A stretch of DNA of 44,244 nucleotides from an uncultured Veillonella sp. (GTDB lineage: Bacteria > Bacillota > Negativicutes > Veillonellales > Veillonellaceae). The stretch is taken from positions 1 to 44,244 of the forward strand of contig USQK01000004.1 of NCBI GenBank assembly GCA_900556785.1, written 5' to 3'. A program made the translations under genes and the position numbers. The notes under the pieces were generated by a model. It did not search any database. It was not told where the DNA came from and saw only the letters and a list, made by a program, of their open reading frames with translations. Positions 39,770-44,244 of this stretch are shown here, piece by piece. Position 1 is the stretch's first letter, and each line of letters opens with the position of its first letter.

Positions 39770-41887
39770 ATGCAACATACTGCATGGAAAGATTTTAACA
39801 CAGGTGTGTGGGATAAAGCCGTTGATGTACGCGACTTTATTCAAAGAAACTATATTCCCTATGAAGGGGACGATTCCTTCCTTGCTGGTCCTACAGAACG
39901 AACAACAAAATTGTGGGAACAAGTAATGAAGCTTTATGAAGAAGAACGTGAAAAAGGCGGCATGCTCGATGCTGATACTTCCGTGGCCACACACATTACT
40001 GCCCATGCGCCAGGATATATCGACAAAGAACTTGAAACAATCGTTGGTTTGCAAACTGACAAACCTTTAAAACGCGCTATGTTCCCATATGGTGGCTTGC
40101 GCACAGCAAAATCCGCTATTGAAGAATACGGCTTCAAAATGGATCCGCAAACAGAGGACTTCTTTAAGAAACATCGCAAAACTCATAATGATGGCGTATT
40201 TGATGTATATACTCCAGAAATGCGTGCTGCACGTACCGCTCACATTGTAACTGGTTTGCCAGATGCGTATAGCCGTGGTCGTATTATCGGTGACTATCGT
40301 CGTATCGCTCTTTACGGTGTTGATTATCTCATTGAAGATAAAAAAGAACAATTTAGCATTACAATGGGTGACATGCTAGAAGATGTCATTCGCGACCGTG
40401 AGGAAATACAAGATCAAATCCGCTCTTTGAAAGAATTGAAAGAGATGGCAGCATCCTATGGCTATGATATTTCCAAACCAGCTAAGGATGTTCGTGAAGC
40501 TATGCAATGGATTTACTTCGGCTATCTTGGTGCTATTAAAGAGCAAAATGGTGCTGCTATGTCCATTGGTCGTAACTCCACATTCCTCGATATCTATGCG
40601 GAACGAGACCTTCGCAACGGCACATACACAGAGGAACAAATCCAAGAATTCGTAGACCATTTCATTATGAAATTGCGCATGGTTCGTTTCGCACGTATCC
40701 ATGAATACAACAATTTGTTCACAGGTGACCCTGTTTGGACCACTGAATCCATCGGTGGTATGGGTACTGACGGCCGTACATTGGTTTCCAAGATGTCCTT
40801 CCGTTACCTACATACATTGACTAACCTTGGTCCTGCTCCAGAACCAAACCTCACTGTATTGTGGTCCCCTCGCATGCCAATCGGCTTCCGCCGTTTCTGT
40901 GCGAAATTATCCATTGAAACATCTTCCATTCAATACGAAAATGACGAATTAATGCGTCCTAACTCTGGTGATGACTACGCCATCGCATGTTGCGTATCAC
41001 CAATGCGTATTGGTAAAGAAATGCAATTCTTCGGTGCTCGTTCCAACTTGGCGAAATGCTTGCTTTACGCTATCAACGGTGGCGTTGACGAAAAGTTGAA
41101 GAAACAAATTGGTCCTAAATACCGCCCTATCACTTCCGAATACTTAGAATTTGACGAAGTATGGGAAAAATTCGACGACATGATGGAATGGTTGGCAGGC
41201 GTATATGTAAATGCCTTGAACATCATTCACTACATGCACGATAAATATGCTTATGAAAAACTAGAAATGGCATTGCATGACCGCAAGGTAACTCGTTGGT
41301 TTGCAACTGGTATCGCTGGTTTATCCGTAGTAGCAGACTCCTTATCCGCTATTAAATATGCTAAGGTAAAACCTATCCGTGACGAAAATGGCATCGCTGT
41401 TGATTTCGAAATCGAAGGTGACTTCCCTAAATATGGTAACGATGATGACCGTGTAGATAGCTTGGCAGCAAAGGTTGTTTCCACATTTATGAACAAGATT
41501 CGTAAACATCCTACATATCGTCAATCCGTTCCAACTATGAGCTTGTTAACAATTACTTCCAACGTAGTATATGGTACTGCTACAGGTTCTACTCCAGATG
41601 GCCGTAAAGCTGGCGAAGCTTTCGCTCCTGGCGCGAACCCAATGCACGGTCGTGATTCTCACGGTGCTGTATCCTCGTTGGCATCCGTAGCTAAAATGCC
41701 ATGGCGTGATTGCTCCGATGGTATTTCTAATACCTTCTCTATCATTCCGGACGCATTAGGTAAATCTGGTGAAACATTTGTTTCCGTCAGCGATTTTGAT
41801 ATTGAGTTAGACCCTTCTCAATTGCCTAACAGCAATACAAACTTCGCATGCAGCGAACCAAATGTTACTATAAAGGAAGATAAATAA
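39770..41887 (+). CDS. pflB: Pyruvate formate-lyase catalytic body lacking the glycyl-radical domain
   Basis: From the ATG at 39770 (GGAGGTG just upstream) the product is 705 residues. Residues 1-666 follow E. coli PflB closely, for example NYIPYEGDDSFLAG, YRKTHN-like HRKTHNDGVFDVYTP and GPAPEPNLTVLWSP, and keep the catalytic Cys pair (Cys407-Cys408 in IACCVSPM). Similarity stops at DALGKSGE, just where E. coli continues into its glycyl-radical domain. Here a different, acidic tail of about 39 residues follows (to IKEDK). The RVSGYAV motif is on the next gene. The enzyme converts pyruvate and CoA to acetyl-CoA and formate. It would be inactive alone and presumably needs the small subunit. Confidence 0.92.
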   Translation: MQHTAWKDFNTGVWDKAVDVRDFIQRNYIPYEGDDSFLAGPTERTTKLWEQVMKLYEEEREKGGMLDADTSVATHITAHAPGYIDKELETIVGLQTDKPLKRAMFPYGGLRTAKSAIEEYGFKMDPQTEDFFKKHRKTHNDGVFDVYTPEMRAARTAHIVTGLPDAYSRGRIIGDYRRIALYGVDYLIEDKKEQFSITMGDMLEDVIRDREEIQDQIRSLKELKEMAASYGYDISKPAKDVREAMQWIYFGYLGAIKEQNGAAMSIGRNSTFLDIYAERDLRNGTYTEEQIQEFVDHFIMKLRMVRFARIHEYNNLFTGDPVWTTESIGGMGTDGRTLVSKMSFRYLHTLTNLGPAPEPNLTVLWSPRMPIGFRRFCAKLSIETSSIQYENDELMRPNSGDDYAIACCVSPMRIGKEMQFFGARSNLAKCLLYAINGGVDEKLKKQIGPKYRPITSEYLEFDEVWEKFDDMMEWLAGVYVNALNIIHYMHDKYAYEKLEMALHDRKVTRWFATGIAGLSVVADSLSAIKYAKVKPIRDENGIAVDFEIEGDFPKYGNDDDRVDSLAAKVVSTFMNKIRKHPTYRQSVPTMSLLTITSNVVYGTATGSTPDGRKAGEAFAPGANPMHGRDSHGAVSSLASVAKMPWRDCSDGISNTFSIIPDALGKSGETFVSVSDFDIELDPSQLPNSNTNFACSEPNVTIKEDK

Positions 41888-41898
41888 AATCTTCCACA

Positions 41899-41928
41899 GT
41901 ATCGGACTGCTTTCACCGGCACCGATAC
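41899..41928 (+). other. Hairpin between the two pfl subunit genes
   Basis: GTATCGG and CCGATAC form a perfect 7-bp stem with a 16-base loop, 11 bases after the large-subunit stop. No T run follows, so it is not an ordinary terminator. It could stabilise or process the mRNA and so set the subunit ratio. Confidence 0.6.
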
Positions 41929-41962
41929 GAGTGTTAGTCTTGGTTGAAAGGAGGCAATACCC

Positions 41963-42202
41963 ATGAGCAACCAACAACAAGTTGATAACTTGGTAGAGTT
42001 ATTGGATGGCTACTCCCAAAAAGGCGGTCATCATTTGAACGTTAACGTGTTCACGCGTGAAACATTGTTAGACGCTCAAAAACATCCTGAGTTGTACCCT
42101 CAATTAACTGTTCGTGTATCTGGTTACGCAGTGCACTTCAGCAAATTGACAAAACAACAACAGGACGAAGTTATTTCCCGTACATTCCATCAACAAATCT
42201 AA
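41963..42202 (+). CDS. Separate glycyl-radical domain of pyruvate formate-lyase
   Basis: This 79-residue protein matches the last 80 or so residues of E. coli PflB from start to end: NLVELLDGYSQKGGHHLNVN, then YPQLTVRVSGYAVHF with the radical glycine at Gly54, and KQQQDEVISRTFHQQI. It lacks the N-terminal extension of the spare-part protein YfiD/GrcA, so it is the missing half of the enzyme rather than a repair copy. AAAGGAGG lies before the ATG, implying strong independent translation. It is in the same frame as the large gene but separated by TAA, a further TGA and 75 bases. The activase gene follows after 12 bases. Confidence 0.9.
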   Translation: MSNQQQVDNLVELLDGYSQKGGHHLNVNVFTRETLLDAQKHPELYPQLTVRVSGYAVHFSKLTKQQQDEVISRTFHQQI

Positions 42203-42214
42203 TCGAGGTTTACT

Positions 42215-42991
42215 ATGACAGGACGTATTCATTCGGTTGAAACGATGGGTACGGTTGATGGTCCAGGCATGCGCATGGTGGTATTTCTTCAAGGATGCCC
42301 CATGCGCTGTGCTTATTGCCATAATCCTGATACATGGGATGAAACTAGCGATAATGCTAAATTCATGACCGTAAAGGAATTATGGGACCAGTACGAACGT
42401 AACCGCCAATTTTATACTAATGGTGGTATCACCGTCACAGGTGGGGAAGCTCTTATGCAAATCAACTTTGTTATTGAGCTTTTCACATATTTCCGTGAAA
42501 GAAACGTCCATACCTGTTTAGATACAAGTGGAATTTGTTTTGACCCCCACCAAGAGGTGGCATACCGTAAATTACTCAGTGTAACTAGTCTCGTCATCCT
42601 AGACATTAAGGAAATCGATCCAGCCAAGCATTTATGGTTAACGGGTAAACCGTTAGAGCCCATTCTCGGGTTTGCTCGATTGACGGCAGACGTGGAAGTT
42701 CCGATTTGGGTTCGTCACGTAGTAGTCCCTACGATTACAGATAATGCCGATCGTCACTATCGTCTAGGCTTTTTTCTAGGATCTCTGAAAAATTTACAAG
42801 CCGTTGATTGCTTACCTTATCACGTTATGGGTATTGCTAAATATAAAGAGTTAGGTATTCCCTATCGCCTAGAGGGCATCCCGGCTGCAACGAAAGATAT
42901 TGCAGCTAAAGCGACAAGAACCGTGGTGGAAGGCATCAAGGCCTATAGACGCCATTGGTGGAGTCCCATCAAAACACAACATCAATCATAA
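42215..42991 (+). CDS. pflA: Pyruvate formate-lyase activating enzyme
   Basis: This 258-residue radical-SAM protein has the CxxxCxxC motif CPMRCAYC (about residues 29-36) after ETMGTVDGPGMRMVVFLQG, the GGEA motif ITVTGGEALMQ and a conserved LDIKEIDPAKHLWLTG. It abstracts hydrogen from the PFL glycine using S-adenosylmethionine, under anaerobic conditions. Here the target glycine is on a separate 79-residue chain. It is third in the operon, with GAGG before the ATG. Confidence 0.95.
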   Translation: MTGRIHSVETMGTVDGPGMRMVVFLQGCPMRCAYCHNPDTWDETSDNAKFMTVKELWDQYERNRQFYTNGGITVTGGEALMQINFVIELFTYFRERNVHTCLDTSGICFDPHQEVAYRKLLSVTSLVILDIKEIDPAKHLWLTGKPLEPILGFARLTADVEVPIWVRHVVVPTITDNADRHYRLGFFLGSLKNLQAVDCLPYHVMGIAKYKELGIPYRLEGIPAATKDIAAKATRTVVEGIKAYRRHWWSPIKTQHQS

Positions 42992-43021
42992 TCAAGTTTG
43001 AGGATAACTACCTCCCTTGAT
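42991..43021 (+). terminator. Hairpin directly after pflA
   Basis: ATCAAG/CTTGAT and GAGG/CCTC pair around a 7-base loop with a small internal asymmetry. The following sequence is an alternating TATATATA stretch, not a T run, so termination here is weak at best. Confidence 0.45.
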
Positions 43022-43070
43022 ATATATACATATATATACCAAGACTTGATCTATGATAGCCCTAAACAAT

Positions 43071-43102
43071 AGAGCCGCCCCCACACAACCGGGGACGGCT
43101 CT
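43071..43102. terminator. Terminator between pflA and the dehydrogenase gene
   Basis: AGAGCCG-CCCC pairs with GGGG-a-CGGCTCT across a short loop. Moderately T-rich sequence follows on either strand, and the site lies between converging genes. Confidence 0.75.
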
Positions 43103-43119
43103 TATTGTATTTATTGTAT

Positions 43120-44073
43120 TTATTTAGATACTACGTTAATAGGTTCACCTTTGAAGAAAGCTTGTACATTGTCACGAATGATGCCTACCAAGCGTTGGCG
43201 TGTTTCAAGGCCTTTCCAGCCCATATGAGGTGTGATAATAACATTATCCAGTGTATATAGAGGGCTATCCTCTGCTGGAGGTTCTACCTCTTGTACATCA
43301 AGGCCTGCACCTGCAATGCGTTTAGCCGCTAATGCTTCACAAAGGTCCGCTTCATTAATAAGAGGCCCACGGCCAGTATTTACGATGACTGCACTAGGTT
43401 TCATTTTGCTGATAGCTACTTTATTAATCATGTACTTAGTTTGTTCATTCAATGGGCAATGCAATGTAATATAATCACTATGTTCCAGTAATTCATCAAG
43501 ACTTACATAACGAATGCCATCTCCATCAGCCTTTGGTGTGCGCGTATGAACCAAGATATTCATACCGAGTGCCTTTGCTACTTTGATCACTTCTATACCA
43601 ATGTGACCAGCACCGACAACACCTAATGTTTTACCATTCACTTCTGTGTGGCTCACTTGTAAATATTTTGTGAAATTACTGCGATCACCTTTAGCAAGCA
43701 TGCCGATTTGTTTCTGCATGGTAGATGCAAAATTGAGGATCATCATGATTACCGTATGTGCCACACGTTCAGTACTGTACGCTGGGATATTGCACACAGT
43801 GATGCCTCTTTCCTTTGCTGCATTAAGGTCGATATTATTATATCCTGTACCCGCTTCTACGATGAGTTTTACAGTATCTGGGAATTGTGAAAGCAAATCA
43901 GCCCCTACGGGTAATTCTTTTGTAACTACAACGCGAGCCCCTTGAATACGTTCTATAAGCTCTTCATTTGTACTATTATCATAAACCTGTACATCACTAG
44001 ATAATACAGAAAAATCTAATGCATGGTCATAATTCATTTTACTTGCATTTACTACTACTACACGTTCGCTCAT
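43120..44073 (-). CDS. D-2-hydroxyacid dehydrogenase, NAD(P)-dependent
   Basis: This 317-residue protein has the NAD-binding motif LGVVGAGHIGIEVIKVAKAL (around 149-168) and the catalytic set Arg (VNTGRGPLINE), Glu (DVQEVEPPAED) and His (IITPHMGWKGLETR). The family includes glycerate/hydroxypyruvate, phosphoglycerate and D-lactate dehydrogenases. The Trp after PHMG and the overall length favour the glycerate/hydroxypyruvate reductase-like branch, but the substrate is not certain. AGGAGG precedes the ATG. It is transcribed alone. Confidence 0.88.
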   Translation of the reverse strand: MSERVVVVNASKMNYDHALDFSVLSSDVQVYDNSTNEELIERIQGARVVVTKELPVGADLLSQFPDTVKLIVEAGTGYNNIDLNAAKERGITVCNIPAYSTERVAHTVIMMILNFASTMQKQIGMLAKGDRSNFTKYLQVSHTEVNGKTLGVVGAGHIGIEVIKVAKALGMNILVHTRTPKADGDGIRYVSLDELLEHSDYITLHCPLNEQTKYMINKVAISKMKPSAVIVNTGRGPLINEADLCEALAAKRIAGAGLDVQEVEPPAEDSPLYTLDNVIITPHMGWKGLETRQRLVGIIRDNVQAFFKGEPINVVSK

Positions 44074-44244
44074 GAGAACCTCCTACATAGTTATTAAATT
44101 TTATAGAGTATACGTAATGTCCAAATCTAGGGGGGTGCATACACCTATTAAGGAAAATACTTCTATATAAATTATACTATTATTTATATGAATTTATACT
44201 ATTAATATCATAGAGAACTATATTAATTAGTATACTTTCACAAT
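44074..44244. other. AT-rich right end
   Basis: The stretch contains the upstream region of the dehydrogenase gene and a small GGTG-cata-CACC hairpin (near 44134-44145). I see no gene. Confidence 0.4.

Noticed and set aside
41885..41962. The PFL split as a sequencing frameshift or single-stop read-through
   Set aside because: Both genes are in the same frame, two stops separate them, the large chain ends in an unrelated tail and the small gene has its own strong ribosome site.
43021..43040. TATATATA stretches as a promoter or origin element
   Set aside because: Simple alternating AT sequence between converging genes, with no matching -35 or repeat array.

Overview
The window looks like chromosome from a Veillonella-type member of the Negativicutes. 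This is an inference from gene content (split pyruvate formate-lyase, three-subunit molybdenum hydroxylase, CdaA/CdaR, DASS dicarboxylate carrier), low GC and densely packed operons with strong Shine-Dalgarno sequences. No phage, transposon, tRNA, rRNA or CRISPR array was seen. Nearly all of it is metabolic core and transport.

Left part (1-16.5 kb, mostly minus strand): the end of a cdaA-cdaR operon (c-di-AMP synthesis); an eight-gene operon (8533 down to 1648) encoding a three-subunit xanthine dehydrogenase-type enzyme followed by yqeC, mocA, yqeB and two half-size XdhC genes, the gene set associated with selenium-dependent molybdenum hydroxylases; queG-like, yfbR-like, a D,D-carboxypeptidase, an MscS channel, cbiZ (corrinoid salvage), asparaginase, and nadE-pncB (NAD salvage).

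Middle (16.8-24 kb, plus strand except bioY): pepD; a three-gene operon of a COG0523 GTPase, a COG0523-like domain fused to a COG0701 permease, and a DUF1980 protein, probably metal homeostasis; bioY with a well-formed BirA operator over its promoter; and a secreted PepSY protein followed by an unusual array of small hairpins joined by ACACAC-type linkers and ended by a terminator.

Right part (24-44.2 kb): methionine genes metY and metB-patB-metA, with metNIQ further on. Position 111 of MetA is Glu, which predicts an acetyl-CoA enzyme and fits MetY. A TATGTTTTAA-like element recurs upstream of metY and metN and, in shortened form, metB. Also here are an orphan ECF S-component-like protein, a PACE-type protein, a DASS transporter, a heterodimeric ABC exporter and an EamA transporter. 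The formate-lyase locus has the catalytic body and the glycyl-radical domain on separate genes, followed by the activase. A D-2-hydroxyacid dehydrogenase closes the window.

Best candidates for something new: (1) the two-gene pyruvate formate-lyase with a novel tail on the large chain; (2) the G3E-GTPase/permease fusion; (3) the AC-linked hairpin array after the PepSY gene; (4) the shared element before the methionine genes.
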